From the NCBI GenBank assembly GCA_022424815.1, contig JAKMGS010000002.1, positions 1-32,919 of the forward strand: a DNA stretch of 32,919 bases. The letters run 5' to 3'. The DNA is from Schleiferiaceae bacterium (GTDB taxonomy: Bacteria > Bacteroidota > Bacteroidia > Flavobacteriales > Schleiferiaceae). Made by a program: the position numbers and the translations under genes. Positions 17,564 through 27,306 of this stretch are shown here, in pieces (within the stretch, counting starts at the first letter, position 1; the number at the start of each line of letters is the position of its first letter). Under the pieces are notes generated by a model. The model did no database searches. It was not told the origin of the DNA and worked only from the letters and a program-made list of their open reading frames with translations.

Positions 17564-18073
17564 ATGAAAAATATTTTGACACTTATTCTTTCTGTAGCCT
17601 TCGTTGGTACTGCTATGACAAGCTGTTCTAATGAGCGTGTGATGCCTAGTGATACCGGTGCGCAAGCCTTCATGCAAAACACTACCTTCTTGGTTGATGG
17701 GTTTGAAGTCTATAATCATGATCGCAAAACGACTAATGAATTAACGCTTAAATGTGATAGTATTTACATCACATTTGCGGAAAACAATATGTATATCACG
17801 AAGGTGCTCTTCAACGCCAACGATCCAGAGCAAACCTCTTATGACTACAGCACCATGGAAGTACACTATGGCAACGGTGCCTTCATGGGAGTATGGAGCA
17901 ATCCAACCACCTTTATGGATGCTGTAGGATTTAGTAGAAACGGTAATACTGCTGGGTTCGAATTGTCCGGAGCGGATTGTACTTCAGGAGAATTCATGAG
18001 TCAATTCATTCGCATGACAGCAATGGATAAACATCCTAAAGCGGCTCTTGCTATCAGCGGCTTACCTGGATAA
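17564..18073 (+). CDS. Lipoprotein of unknown function
   Basis: MKNILTLILSVAFVGTAMTSCSNE, lipobox-like TSC; 169 aa from ATG 17564. Confidence 0.7.
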   Translation: MKNILTLILSVAFVGTAMTSCSNERVMPSDTGAQAFMQNTTFLVDGFEVYNHDRKTTNELTLKCDSIYITFAENNMYITKVLFNANDPEQTSYDYSTMEVHYGNGAFMGVWSNPTTFMDAVGFSRNGNTAGFELSGADCTSGEFMSQFIRMTAMDKHPKAALAISGLPG

Positions 18074-18554
18074 GACGAAGATCATAACGAAGCGGTGATT
18101 GAGGCGGTACTTTATCTAAATCACCCGCAATACCATGTGCTAAAAACGAGGGGACAAGAACTAGCTTCAACTCCCCTTCTTTCATACCTTCTAAGGCTTT
18201 GTGTAAGCCCAACTCAACTTGACTATACCCTATTTCTATAGTATCCCTATAGCGTCCTACTCCACTATCATCTAGTAAATAGACCGTCGCGTCAAAAATG
18301 ACATGATCTCCCATTTGTGCTTGAAGCCCATCACCTTCGGCGATAGGTAATTCAAACATTCCAAATCCGTTAGATTCAATACCCGTAAGTTGATGGCTCT
18401 CGATATATTCGTCAATCAATTGTCTTTCTTGGGCTAAATACATCCTGTTGCGTTCCATAGGATCCATCACAGGACGCTCCTCCTGAACCTCAGCAGGCTG
18501 AACACAACTCGTCAACAGAGCTACCATAAATAAAAGTATTGCTCTCACGACCAC
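18054..18554 (-). CDS. gldI: Gliding-motility-associated FKBP-type PPIase lipoprotein GldI
   Basis: Lipobox LLTSC; FKBP-like GDHVIFDATVYLLDDSG, LGLHKALEGMKEGELKLVLVPSFLAHGIAGD..VPPQSPLRYDLRL; directly downstream of the DHH phosphoesterase gene, a context I know for gldI. Start is GTG. Confidence 0.85.
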   Translation of the reverse strand: MVVRAILLFMVALLTSCVQPAEVQEERPVMDPMERNRMYLAQERQLIDEYIESHQLTGIESNGFGMFELPIAEGDGLQAQMGDHVIFDATVYLLDDSGVGRYRDTIEIGYSQVELGLHKALEGMKEGELKLVLVPSFLAHGIAGDLDKVPPQSPLRYDLRLIQVSR

Positions 18555-19537
18555 GGTAAATGAGTTTTAGCATGTACCAAGGCTGTGGCTATGTCAGTAT
18601 CTAATCGGCCGCCCGCAGCATTCTTGTGCCCACCGCCATTAAACGACGCTCGAGCCAGCTCATTCACATCCACCAATCCCTTACTGCGGAGGCTGATCTT
18701 CACGATGCCCTCCTCTTCACGCATGAAACAAGCGATCTGAGCGCCGTCTACACTGAGGCCGTAGTTCACAAAACCTTCTGTGATGCCTTTTTCGTATCCA
18801 AGGGCATCGCACTGTGCTTTACTCAAATACAAAAGCACTACCGCGCCATCCGCACTGGTTTCCATTTGTCCGAGCATCGTCCCTAATAGCTTCAAACGAG
18901 CGGCAGGTTGGCTATCAAAGATTTTGTTTTGAAGCTGTTGGCTCTCCACACCTAAGTCCAATAGTTTGCCGGCTACTTCGTGGGTGCGCGAAGTCGTCGC
19001 GCTGAATTTGAAGCTGCCAGTATCCGTAACAATGCCGGCATAGAGGCATTCGGCGGATTCTTTATCTAGGAATTGGTCCCAATGATACATGGCACAGAAC
19101 TCATAAATCATCTGACACGTCGAGCTCATGCCCGTATCGCTGTAGATGAAATCCGGCCAACTCTCGGGCTGTTGATGGTGGTCGATCATCACCTTCTTTG
19201 CCTGCGCAGCGCGGAGGGCTTCCTCCATATCTGCACTGCGGAGATAGGCGTTGTAATCTAGATGAAAGATCATGTCCGCTGCTTCAATCTCAGCATTGGC
19301 CGATTTTTTACCATCGCTGTAGATCATGACACGGTCGTTGCCAGTAAGATGCCACAAGAATTTGGGGTAAGGATTGGGGACGATCACGTGGACTGTTTTG
19401 CCCAATTTTTCAAAAACGCGTTGCAAGGCCAATGCACTTCCCATGGCATCCCCGTCAGGATTCGTATGGTTGGTAATCACAATGCGCTGCGATTTTTCAA
19501 ATTCCTCCGTGAAATTGTCGAGTCGGATTTCTTTCAT
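18545..19537 (-). CDS. nrnA: DHH/DHHA1 phosphoesterase, bifunctional oligoribonuclease/PAP phosphatase NrnA
   Basis: [48 protein letters not shown]-terminal [10 protein letters not shown]. Confidence 0.94.
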   Translation of the reverse strand: MKEIRLDNFTEEFEKSQRIVITNHTNPDGDAMGSALALQRVFEKLGKTVHVIVPNPYPKFLWHLTGNDRVMIYSDGKKSANAEIEAADMIFHLDYNAYLRSADMEEALRAAQAKKVMIDHHQQPESWPDFIYSDTGMSSTCQMIYEFCAMYHWDQFLDKESAECLYAGIVTDTGSFKFSATTSRTHEVAGKLLDLGVESQQLQNKIFDSQPAARLKLLGTMLGQMETSADGAVVLLYLSKAQCDALGYEKGITEGFVNYGLSVDGAQIACFMREEEGIVKISLRSKGLVDVNELARASFNGGGHKNAAGGRLDTDIATALVHAKTHLPWS

Positions 19538-19574
19538 TCTCTTGACTTATAACTACAAAGGTGCAGGAAAAGTG

Positions 19575-19582
19575 TACCTTTG
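19575..19582 (+). promoter_or_regulatory. Bacteroidota -7 box TAccTTTG upstream of ndk
   Basis: TACCTTTG matches TAnnTTTG, 28 nt upstream of ATG 19611. Confidence 0.6.
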
Positions 19583-19610
19583 CAATCCAAAAATCGAAAA
19601 AACTCAAAAC

Positions 19611-20030
19611 ATGGCAGGTACTAAGACCCTAACAATGATCAAACCTGATGCGGTTCGCAACGGACACATCGGTGCCATCTTGAACGACATCACTGCAGCT
19701 GGATTCCGCATCTCTGCAATGAAATTGACACAACTTTCTAAGGCTGATGCTGAAGCGTTTTACGCCGTTCACAGCGAGCGCCCATTCTTCGGCGAGCTTG
19801 TTGAATTCATGACTTCAGGCCCTATCGTTGCTGCAATCTTGGAAAAAGACAACGCCGTAGAAGATTTCCGTACGTTGATCGGTTCTACGAACCCAGCTGA
19901 GGCTGCTGAAGGCACGATCCGTGCGGAGTACGCTACTAGCATTGGTGAGAACGCTGTACACGGTTCTGATAGCGACGAAAACGCTCAAATCGAAGGCGAT
20001 TTCCACTTTGCTGGCCGCGAGCAGTTTTAA
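19611..20030 (+). CDS. ndk: Nucleoside-diphosphate kinase
   Basis: [32 protein letters not shown] active-site histidine motif. The ORF-track start is too far upstream. Confidence 0.97.
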   Translation: MAGTKTLTMIKPDAVRNGHIGAILNDITAAGFRISAMKLTQLSKADAEAFYAVHSERPFFGELVEFMTSGPIVAAILEKDNAVEDFRTLIGSTNPAEAAEGTIRAEYATSIGENAVHGSDSDENAQIEGDFHFAGREQF

Positions 20031-20044
20031 TTAGAATTTTTAGT

Positions 20045-20052
20045 TATTTTTG
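20045..20052 (+). promoter_or_regulatory. Bacteroidota -7 box TAttTTTG upstream of rplS
   Basis: TATTTTTG matches TAnnTTTG, upstream of a long structured leader. Confidence 0.55.
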
Positions 20053-20055
20053 CCG

Positions 20056-20133
20056 TCCCCAATAGGGGCTAAGTGTCAACCTCTGGCAAAAGTTGTGAAT
20101 GTTGGCTCATAGTGATTGTAAATTTTTTATACC
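20056..20133 (+). ncRNA. Structured 5' leader of rplS (candidate ribosomal-protein leader RNA)
   Basis: Hairpin CCCC-AATA-GGGG (20057-20068), then a long stem CTAAGTGTCAAC (20069-20080) pairing with GTTGGCTCATAG (20101-20112), 10 of 12 positions paired. Confidence 0.65.
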
Positions 20134-20481
20134 ATGGATTTAGTCCAGTTCGTACAAAGCGAATTTGTAGAAAAGAAAGACCTTCCAGAGTTTGGCGCTG
20201 GTGATACTATCACAGTATACACACAGATTAAAGAAGGTGACAAAACCCGTACGCAGTTCTTCCGTGGCGTAGTATTGCAACGCAGAGGTTCAGGTGTTAC
20301 TGAAACATTTACCATCCGCAAAATGAGCGGGAACGTAGGTGTAGAACGTATCTTCCCAGTAAATCTTCCAGCTATTGAGAAGATTGAAATCAACAAGAAA
20401 GGTAAAGTACGTCGCGCACGTATCTTCTACCAGAGAGAGCGTACCGGTAAAGCGGCTCGTATCAAAGAGCGTCGCTTCTAA
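20134..20481 (+). CDS. rplS: 50S ribosomal protein L19
   Basis: FGAGDTITVYTQIKEGDKTRTQFFRGVVLQRRGSGVTETFTIRKMSGNVGVERIFPVN; KGKVRRARIFYQRERTGKAARIKERR. Confidence 0.97.
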   Translation: MDLVQFVQSEFVEKKDLPEFGAGDTITVYTQIKEGDKTRTQFFRGVVLQRRGSGVTETFTIRKMSGNVGVERIFPVNLPAIEKIEINKKGKVRRARIFYQRERTGKAARIKERRF

Positions 20482-20499
20482 ACCACAGAAGATTCAAAT

Positions 20500-20533
20500 T
20501 AAAAATCCCCGGCCAATGGTCGGGGATTTTTTT
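20500..20533. terminator. Bidirectional intrinsic terminator after rplS
   Basis: AAAAATCCCCGgccaatggtCGGGGATTTTTTT. Confidence 0.93.
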
Positions 20534-20534
20534 G

Positions 20535-22523
20535 TTACAAGGATTTTACCACGAAGACAGTTCGGCGGTTTTGCGCGCGGCCGGCCTCTGTTTCGTTGGA
20601 GGCTACTGGCTTAGTTTCCCCATATCCGCGCGAGCTGATACGACCGGCATCCATGCCATAGGATTTGATGGTCTCGGCCACACGGCGCGCACGACGCTGG
20701 CTCAAGTCTAAGTTAGCCGTTGGATCGCCGACATTATCTGTATGGCCTTGGATCTCCACACGTAAGGAAGGAGATTTCCCTAAAAATTCCGAAAACTCGG
20801 CGATCAGTAATTCACTTTGTGCATCTAATCTATCTGATGCTGTTTCGAAAAGTATATGAGGAATGGGATAGGAAGCCCCTGCCTCCATCTCTTCATATGA
20901 CAATTCCACTTCTACTTCGGCTAATTCTTGCCCGACCTCTTCGTTAAGACGTAATGGCGATGCACTAAAAGCAGCGTTCTTAGCCTCTACTTTTAAAACA
21001 ATATCCACTGCTTCTTTCTTTTTCACCACTGCCGTAAAGGAGCTTTCCTCCTCATTTAGGTTTAATATGGTCTCCTCTCCTGTTTTGGAGTTTTTCAAAA
21101 CTACGTTTGGCTTTTCCTCGGAATTAAAGTCTGAGGTTTTCAATTGGCCTTTAACCAATACCACTTCCTCAGGTCGTACGTCTTCGTACAGGTCGAAGTA
21201 GTAAATATCCCAGCCATTGGCTACATTAATCTTGTTCGTAGAGAAATAAGCCTGCTTACCATCCATGGTAACCATCAACCCAATCTCGTCCTTTTTGGTG
21301 TTGATTGGATAGCCAAGGTTCTCAGCTTTCCCCCATTCTTCATCCGAACGAACGGCTTTAATTTTGAACAAATCGTATCCCCCCATTCCTGGGTGACCAT
21401 CACTTGCGAAGTACAAACTTTCACTATCCGGATGAATGAAAGGACTCTTTTCATTTTTCTTGGTATTCACTGCAGGCCCCAAGTTTTCCGGAGCACTCCA
21501 TTCCCCATTCTGTAATCTATGGGCCCGATATATATCTAATCCACCAAACCCCCCAGGGCGATCACTAGTAAAATACAGCACATCTCCATTTGGTGAAATA
21601 CTAGGCTGACTTTCCCAATATTGTTCTGAATTAATGCCTTCAGGAAATTTTTGGATTTCACCCCAACGACCAAATGAAAAATTAGAATAATACAAATCGC
21701 AGAATTGTTCACCAGTCCGGTCATCGCGCTTACATATAGTGAACGCTATAAACGAATTATCCGCGGTGATACTAGGACCACCTTCATTATACTCTGAGTT
21801 GAACGGCTGTTGAAGAGGAGAACCTTCATCGAGCGATGGGAAACCGCCTGTTTGTGATGTTCTTTGCGCCATACAGAACTCTTCAACCTGACGCGTGCTC
21901 CCTGCAGGTCCGTCGAATTTATTACGTTTTTGACTGCGTCGAGTGAAATATAGAGCCGATCCATCTGGCGTTAAAGCCGCTAAATATTCATCCCATCTTG
22001 TATTTACTCTTCGCGCTGGTTTTGGGGCATATGGAACCGGATTACTCAATAAGGTCTGCTTAATATTGATTTCATCGAGCATTTCCTTTGCTTCAACATC
22101 ATAAGCATATTCCCTATCCTCCCTTGCTAGCCATTTCTCTAAATACTGTTTAGCTTCTTCGGGACGACCACCTTCTATTGCTAACGTTCCAACCATAAAC
22201 AGAAGTTCAGGTTTATACCCCGGACACCGTTTAACTAAACTCTTCCAGCTCGCCTCCGCAACCTGTAGTTTTCCAGTGCGTATACTTAGTTCTCCTAGTA
22301 GGTATAAGGCATGTTGGTCATTTTCATTTTGGCGAAAAGCAGCACGCAGATAGACCTGGGCATTAGGATAATCGCCGGTGTTGATGGCTCGCTTAGCCTT
22401 TTCGATTTCTCGAGTAGGACTGTAGTGATCATCTCCACAATAGGTACCTAAGATTACTTTACCTGGCTGTGCCTGGAGGATTAGCCCAAAAAGTAGTGCA
22501 ATAAGGCTTAGAGTATAGCGCAT
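20535..22523 (-). CDS. OmpA family protein with TPR and PD40 beta-propeller repeats (PorE-like architecture)
   Basis: Signal peptide; TPR-like N-terminus; repeated LYFTSDRPGGFGGLDIYRA / LYFASDGHPGMGGYDLFK propeller motifs; C-terminal OmpA domain IQGHTDNVGDPTANLDLSQRRARRVAETIKSYGM...GYGETKPVASNETEAGRAQNRRT. Confidence 0.92.
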   Translation of the reverse strand: MRYTLSLIALLFGLILQAQPGKVILGTYCGDDHYSPTREIEKAKRAINTGDYPNAQVYLRAAFRQNENDQHALYLLGELSIRTGKLQVAEASWKSLVKRCPGYKPELLFMVGTLAIEGGRPEEAKQYLEKWLAREDREYAYDVEAKEMLDEINIKQTLLSNPVPYAPKPARRVNTRWDEYLAALTPDGSALYFTRRSQKRNKFDGPAGSTRQVEEFCMAQRTSQTGGFPSLDEGSPLQQPFNSEYNEGGPSITADNSFIAFTICKRDDRTGEQFCDLYYSNFSFGRWGEIQKFPEGINSEQYWESQPSISPNGDVLYFTSDRPGGFGGLDIYRAHRLQNGEWSAPENLGPAVNTKKNEKSPFIHPDSESLYFASDGHPGMGGYDLFKIKAVRSDEEWGKAENLGYPINTKKDEIGLMVTMDGKQAYFSTNKINVANGWDIYYFDLYEDVRPEEVVLVKGQLKTSDFNSEEKPNVVLKNSKTGEETILNLNEEESSFTAVVKKKEAVDIVLKVEAKNAAFSASPLRLNEEVGQELAEVEVELSYEEMEAGASYPIPHILFETASDRLDAQSELLIAEFSEFLGKSPSLRVEIQGHTDNVGDPTANLDLSQRRARRVAETIKSYGMDAGRISSRGYGETKPVASNETEAGRAQNRRTVFVVKSL

Positions 22524-23974
22524 TATAAATCCTCTTGATCGACGACGTGGAACTTATCTTCTGTCAAGGCAATGATGGTGCTCACCGAGGCATCACCAGT
22601 CAGATTCAGTACGGTACGCACCATATCGATGATGCGGTCTACGGGGAAGATAATCGCAATCCAAGCCGGGTTAAGCCCCACACTTTCTAGGATAGGAATC
22701 AACATAATCATCCCTGCGGAAGGCACTGAGGCAGCGCCGATAGACGCGAGCGTAGCCGTGAAGATGATGGTGGCTTGCTGAGCTAGGGTGAGGTCGATCA
22801 TGTGGAATTGGGCCATAAAAATCACTGCAACCGTCTGGTACAGTGCTGTTCCATCCATATTGATGGTTGCACCTACCGGTAGCACAAACGAACCGATCTC
22901 CTCATCCACACCGAGATTGTCGCGCACACAGTCCATGGTCACTGGCAACGTGGCTGCCGTTGAAGAAGTGGAGAATGCCAACAACTGTGCAGGACGAATG
23001 CCGCGCATGAAATAGCCCCAGCTTTTCATGTAGCCCATACCCGTCTTCTTGTTGATTAGATAGGCTAAAACCGCAGGATAAAGCACTAAAATCATGAACA
23101 ACAATCCCAATATGGTGTACCCGGTGTAGGCTCCGAGGGCTTTAAAAATCTCGACTAATCGGCCCGGCTCGTCTCCTGCCATTGCAGCAAGTTTACCTGC
23201 TAATAATGCAAAGACGAAAAACGGCGCGCCCTTCATTACTGCATCAACCATCTTGATGAAGATGTCTGAGAATCCATTCATCAGCTTTGCTACGGGCTCC
23301 ATCTGTGCATTCGGCAACATCACCATCACAATACCAAAGAAGATGGCAAAGAAGATGACCTGTAGCATGAGACTATCGTTGAAGGAAAGGAAAATATTCG
23401 AGGGCACCATGTCCACGAAGAATTGGAGCGGGCCGTCGTTCTCGGCGCTTTGAACCGCATTGGCCTTGGCTACCTTGGCATTGAGTTCCTCATTATTGAG
23501 CTGCTCCGCTAATGCTGCTTGTGCATCAGACATGTAGACTTGCATTGCAGGGTCCGCGAGTAATCGGACATCATCGAAGAATTCCACCCCTTCCGTATCG
23601 TTTACCCACAGTTCATAGGCCACGCGGTTGATCTGCAGTTGTTCCTCTGAGGTTTGCTTTCCTGGATTGAAGGTATTTGCGATGACCATACCCATGGAAG
23701 CGGCTAATACCGTCGATCCGATGTAGAGCGCGAGGGTCTTCACCCCCATACGTCCAAGCGTAGCAGTATCACTTAAGTTCCCAATTCCCGCAATGATCGA
23801 AAAGAGCACCAAAGGAATGGCAATGAGTTTGAGTAGGTTGATGAAAATCGTTCCGAATGGGGCAATCCAGTCTAAGGTAAATTCACTCCAGCCCATGGTT
23901 GAACTGAGTAATGCCCAAAGAATCCCAAGAATTAATCCAATAATGATTTGAACAGGTAAAGACGGTTTTTTCAT
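22523..23974 (-). CDS. Dicarboxylate/amino acid:cation symporter (DAACS family)
   Basis: Internal Met at 23974 (MKKPSLPVQIIIG); AFSTSSTAATLPVTMDC serine-rich motif, GATINMDGTALYQ, DRIIDMVRTVLNLTGDA. Confidence 0.95.
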   Translation of the reverse strand: MKKPSLPVQIIIGLILGILWALLSSTMGWSEFTLDWIAPFGTIFINLLKLIAIPLVLFSIIAGIGNLSDTATLGRMGVKTLALYIGSTVLAASMGMVIANTFNPGKQTSEEQLQINRVAYELWVNDTEGVEFFDDVRLLADPAMQVYMSDAQAALAEQLNNEELNAKVAKANAVQSAENDGPLQFFVDMVPSNIFLSFNDSLMLQVIFFAIFFGIVMVMLPNAQMEPVAKLMNGFSDIFIKMVDAVMKGAPFFVFALLAGKLAAMAGDEPGRLVEIFKALGAYTGYTILGLLFMILVLYPAVLAYLINKKTGMGYMKSWGYFMRGIRPAQLLAFSTSSTAATLPVTMDCVRDNLGVDEEIGSFVLPVGATINMDGTALYQTVAVIFMAQFHMIDLTLAQQATIIFTATLASIGAASVPSAGMIMLIPILESVGLNPAWIAIIFPVDRIIDMVRTVLNLTGDASVSTIIALTEDKFHVVDQEDL

Positions 23975-25035
23975 CGAGTGTATTTCAAGTTTCGTAAGTA
24001 ATGGTCGGCCAACACCAGCTGAATCATGGCCGCCACGATAGGCACGGCTCTTGGCACCACACACGGATCGTGGCGCCCTTTAGCGGCCAATACTGTGGGG
24101 TTACCGTCCTTATCGACTGTGTTTTGTTCTTTTCCAATGGTAGCAACCGGCTTAAAGGCGACGCGAACCTCGATGGGAGCGCCATTGCTCAATCCACCGA
24201 CGACCCCGCCGGCATAATTGGTTGCGGTTTTAAAATCTTCTGTAATGGCATCGTTGTGCGCACTACCGCGCATCGCAGCCGCTGCAAACCCAGATCCGAT
24301 CTCAAAACCCTTCACGGCATTGATGCTCATAAGCGCCTTGGCAAGATCTGCTTGTAGCTTATCAAAAACAGGTTCGCCTAAGCCCACCGGCACGCCTGTG
24401 GCTACGGCGGTAATCACACCGCCCGTACTGTCTTTTTCAGCGCGGCATTGCTCAATATAGGTTTCCATCTTTTCTGCGGTCTCCGGATGCGGACATCGCG
24501 TTGGGTGGGCGTCGATACCGGCAAGGTCTAATTCTGAAGTAGGCACTTGCAGTGCAATAGGACCTACTGCGCTTACCCAGGCTTTCACGCTTACCTGCGG
24601 CAAAATTTGAGCGGCTAATGCACCCGCCACTACTCGGCAAGCCGTTTCACGAGCACTAGAGCGACCGCCGCCTCTATAATCGCGGTGGCCGTATTTCGCA
24701 TCGTAGGTGAAATCTGCATGTGAAGGGCGGTATACATCCTTTAATTGGCCGTAATCTTTGCTTCGCTGGTCCTTGTTCGGAATAGAAAAAGCAATGGGCG
24801 TTCCCGTAGTCTTGCCTTCAAACAAACCACTGTGGAAGGTTACTTTGTCCTCTTCGTTGCGCTCGGTCGTCAAATGACTCTGCCCTGGACGGCGACGGTC
24901 TAGGGCGTGCTGCACAAGGTCTAGATCGATATTTATACCAGCAGGCATGCCGTCGAGAATACCTCCGATCTGGCTGCCGTGACTCTCACCGTAGGTGTTG
25001 AGCACTAAAGATTGTCCTATTGTATTTCCGGGCAT
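23971..25035 (-). CDS. aroC: Chorismate synthase
   Basis: Internal Met at 25035: MPGNTIGQSLVLNTYGESHGSQIGGILDGMPAG; RPGQSHLTTERNEEDKV; GHRDYRGGGRSSARETACRV; GRHDPCVVPRAVPIVAAM. Confidence 0.97.
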   Translation of the reverse strand: MPGNTIGQSLVLNTYGESHGSQIGGILDGMPAGINIDLDLVQHALDRRRPGQSHLTTERNEEDKVTFHSGLFEGKTTGTPIAFSIPNKDQRSKDYGQLKDVYRPSHADFTYDAKYGHRDYRGGGRSSARETACRVVAGALAAQILPQVSVKAWVSAVGPIALQVPTSELDLAGIDAHPTRCPHPETAEKMETYIEQCRAEKDSTGGVITAVATGVPVGLGEPVFDKLQADLAKALMSINAVKGFEIGSGFAAAAMRGSAHNDAITEDFKTATNYAGGVVGGLSNGAPIEVRVAFKPVATIGKEQNTVDKDGNPTVLAAKGRHDPCVVPRAVPIVAAMIQLVLADHYLRNLKYTR

Positions 25036-25081
25036 GCCACTAAAGTAGGAAACTATAGCGCATTCTCCGTAATATTGAAGC

Positions 25082-26323
25082 ATGAACCTGAAGCTGATTA
25101 ACATAAAATCCTTGGGCGGTATTCATCCGGAAGGAACGAGGTGGTTACGCGGGTCCCTTTTGGGCCACTTCCCCACCCTTGAAAATGCCTATCTCACCAT
25201 CACCGACGATAAGATCTCTGATTTCGGACCGATGTCCCATTGCCCGCAAGATGAGCTGCCTACCCACGATTGCTCGGACAGACACGTGCTCCCTGCCTTC
25301 GTAGATTCTCACAGTCATCTCGTATATGCCGGAACACGGGAAGAGGAATTCAATCTTCGACTCAAAGGCGCCAGCTATGAAGAAATCGCTGCAGCCGGTG
25401 GCGGTATTCTCAATAGCGCAGCTAAAGTGAGCACCTCCTCCGTAGATCAGCTCGTGAGCCAAGCTACATTCCGCCTCGAGAGCCTCATCGACTGCGGAAC
25501 GGGTACTTTGGAAGTAAAAAGCGGCTATGGATTGGACCCAGAGAACGAATTGAAGCTTTTGCGTGCCATCAAAGTACTTAATGACCAAAGCCATACCACA
25601 CTAGTCCCTACATTCTTGGCTGCGCACGCACTTCCTGCTTGGGCCAAAGCGCAAGGCATGAACGATGCCAGCTACACTAAACACATGTTAGACGAGTGTC
25701 TTCCTACGGTTCAAAAAGAGGGACTTGCAGAATTCTTAGACGGCTTTATTGAACGCGACTATTTCAAACTAGACGCCTTACAGCATTTGATCGATGCCAG
25801 CACGAAGAGTGGAATGCCGCTGAAGATTCACGTCAATCAGTTTTACGACATCGGTGGTATTCAGATGGCGGTAGAAGCCGGTGCGCTGAGTGTGGACCAC
25901 CTCGAGGTGATGAATCCTGAGGCCTTGAAGGCATTGCACGGCAGCGATACCATTGCTACCCTCCTGCCTTCTTGTAGCTACTTCCTCGGCATTCCTTACG
26001 GTCCTGCTCGAGAACTCATAGAAAACGATTGCGTCGTGGCTTTGGCGACTGATTACAACCCGGGCTCTTCGCCTGGAGGAAACATGCAACTGGTGTGTAA
26101 CATGGCTTGTACCCAGATGAAGATGACCCCTGCAGAGGCATTGAACGCAGCCACCTTAAACGGTGCTGCCGCATTAAATCTCAGTGATCGCAAAGGCTCC
26201 ATTGCCGTAGGTAAGGATGCAGATCTATTGATCACTAAGGCCATCCCATCGCTAGAGTATCTGTGTTACGATTTCGGAACCAATCACATTCAAACCACCA
26301 TTTTAGGTGGACAGACCCAATGA
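25082..26323 (+). CDS. hutI: Imidazolonepropionase
   Basis: 413 aa amidohydrolase; VLPAFVDSHSHLVYAGTREEEFNLRLKGASYEEIAAAGGGI, GYGLDPENELK, ATDYNPGSSPGGNMQLVCNMAC. Confidence 0.95.
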   Translation: MNLKLINIKSLGGIHPEGTRWLRGSLLGHFPTLENAYLTITDDKISDFGPMSHCPQDELPTHDCSDRHVLPAFVDSHSHLVYAGTREEEFNLRLKGASYEEIAAAGGGILNSAAKVSTSSVDQLVSQATFRLESLIDCGTGTLEVKSGYGLDPENELKLLRAIKVLNDQSHTTLVPTFLAAHALPAWAKAQGMNDASYTKHMLDECLPTVQKEGLAEFLDGFIERDYFKLDALQHLIDASTKSGMPLKIHVNQFYDIGGIQMAVEAGALSVDHLEVMNPEALKALHGSDTIATLLPSCSYFLGIPYGPARELIENDCVVALATDYNPGSSPGGNMQLVCNMACTQMKMTPAEALNAATLNGAAALNLSDRKGSIAVGKDADLLITKAIPSLEYLCYDFGTNHIQTTILGGQTQ

Positions 26324-27306
26324 GCACAGTATTAGAATTTTACAGCCAAAGTGACCTCTTGTCAAGAACGAATGTTCGCGCCGGGGAGCAACGCTTAGGC
26401 GAAACTCTTCAAATCATTGACGAAGGGACCTTCAAAGGTACCGAAACCTTCGATCAACGATTTATAATTGTAGGCGTTGAGGAAGATTTCGGCGTACGCG
26501 CCAACCATGGCCGCGGTGGCGCTGACCAAGCCTTTCAAGCGTTCCTTTCTCACTTTTGCAACCTCCAAAACAACCGATTCTTCCCTTCACAAGAGGTCGC
26601 GGTACTCGGTGCCGTGGTCCCCACCCAAAGTATCGACGACGGGGATATCGAAGGGTTAAGATCGGCGACATCCGCGGCAGATGGGCTGATCAGCACCATC
26701 GTCGAGCGTATCATCAGTGGTGGTGCTGTCCCAATTATCATAGGCGGCGGACACAACAACAGCTATGGATGTTTGACTGGCGCTGCCAAAGCACATGCAG
26801 CCGCCGTGAACTGCTTGAACATCGATGCGCATACGGATTTGCGCAATCTCGAAGGCCGCCACAGCGGCAATGGATTTTCCTATGCCAAGAGCGAAGGTGC
26901 CCTTGGAGCCTATTTCATGTGGGGCTTGCAGGAAAATTACACGCCGGAGTACATTTGGGAATTCATGGAAGATCACGACGAAATAGAATACCTCAGCTAC
27001 GAAGATGGCCTCGCCGGTGAAGAGTCCATGGAAGAAACCTTGGTTAGAATTGAGGAATTATTAGGGTCCAATTATGCCATCGAACTCGATGTCGACGTCA
27101 TCGCAGAATTCCCCTCCAGCGCCCAAAGCATAAGCGGATTTAGTCTAGAGCAGGTGCGTAAAATGATCTACAGCCTTGATACCAACCCTACCTACTTCCA
27201 TTTGTGCGAAGGACGCATCGCCTCTGCTGATGATGCCGCACGTGCAGGAAGAGGTTTAGCATTATTAGTGGCCGATTTCATAAAGGCCTTCATCTTCCAA
27301 GAATGA
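26320..27306 (+). CDS. hutG: Arginase/agmatinase/formimidoylglutamase family protein, probable formimidoylglutamase
   Basis: Start ATG 26320 overlaps the hutI stop (ATGA); GGGHNNSYG, NIDAHTDLR, ELDVDVIAEFPSSAQSISGFS ureohydrolase metal motifs; hut context. Confidence 0.87.
   Translation: MSTVLEFYSQSDLLSRTNVRAGEQRLGETLQIIDEGTFKGTETFDQRFIIVGVEEDFGVRANHGRGGADQAFQAFLSHFCNLQNNRFFPSQEVAVLGAVVPTQSIDDGDIEGLRSATSAADGLISTIVERIISGGAVPIIIGGGHNNSYGCLTGAAKAHAAAVNCLNIDAHTDLRNLEGRHSGNGFSYAKSEGALGAYFMWGLQENYTPEYIWEFMEDHDEIEYLSYEDGLAGEESMEETLVRIEELLGSNYAIELDVDVIAEFPSSAQSISGFSLEQVRKMIYSLDTNPTYFHLCEGRIASADDAARAGRGLALLVADFIKAFIFQE

Noticed and set aside
15226-20533. Similar AATCCCCGG...CCGGGGATTTTT elements at 15226 and 20500 as a dispersed repeat
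   Set aside because: Both are simply strong intrinsic terminators at operon ends; similarity is explained by function.
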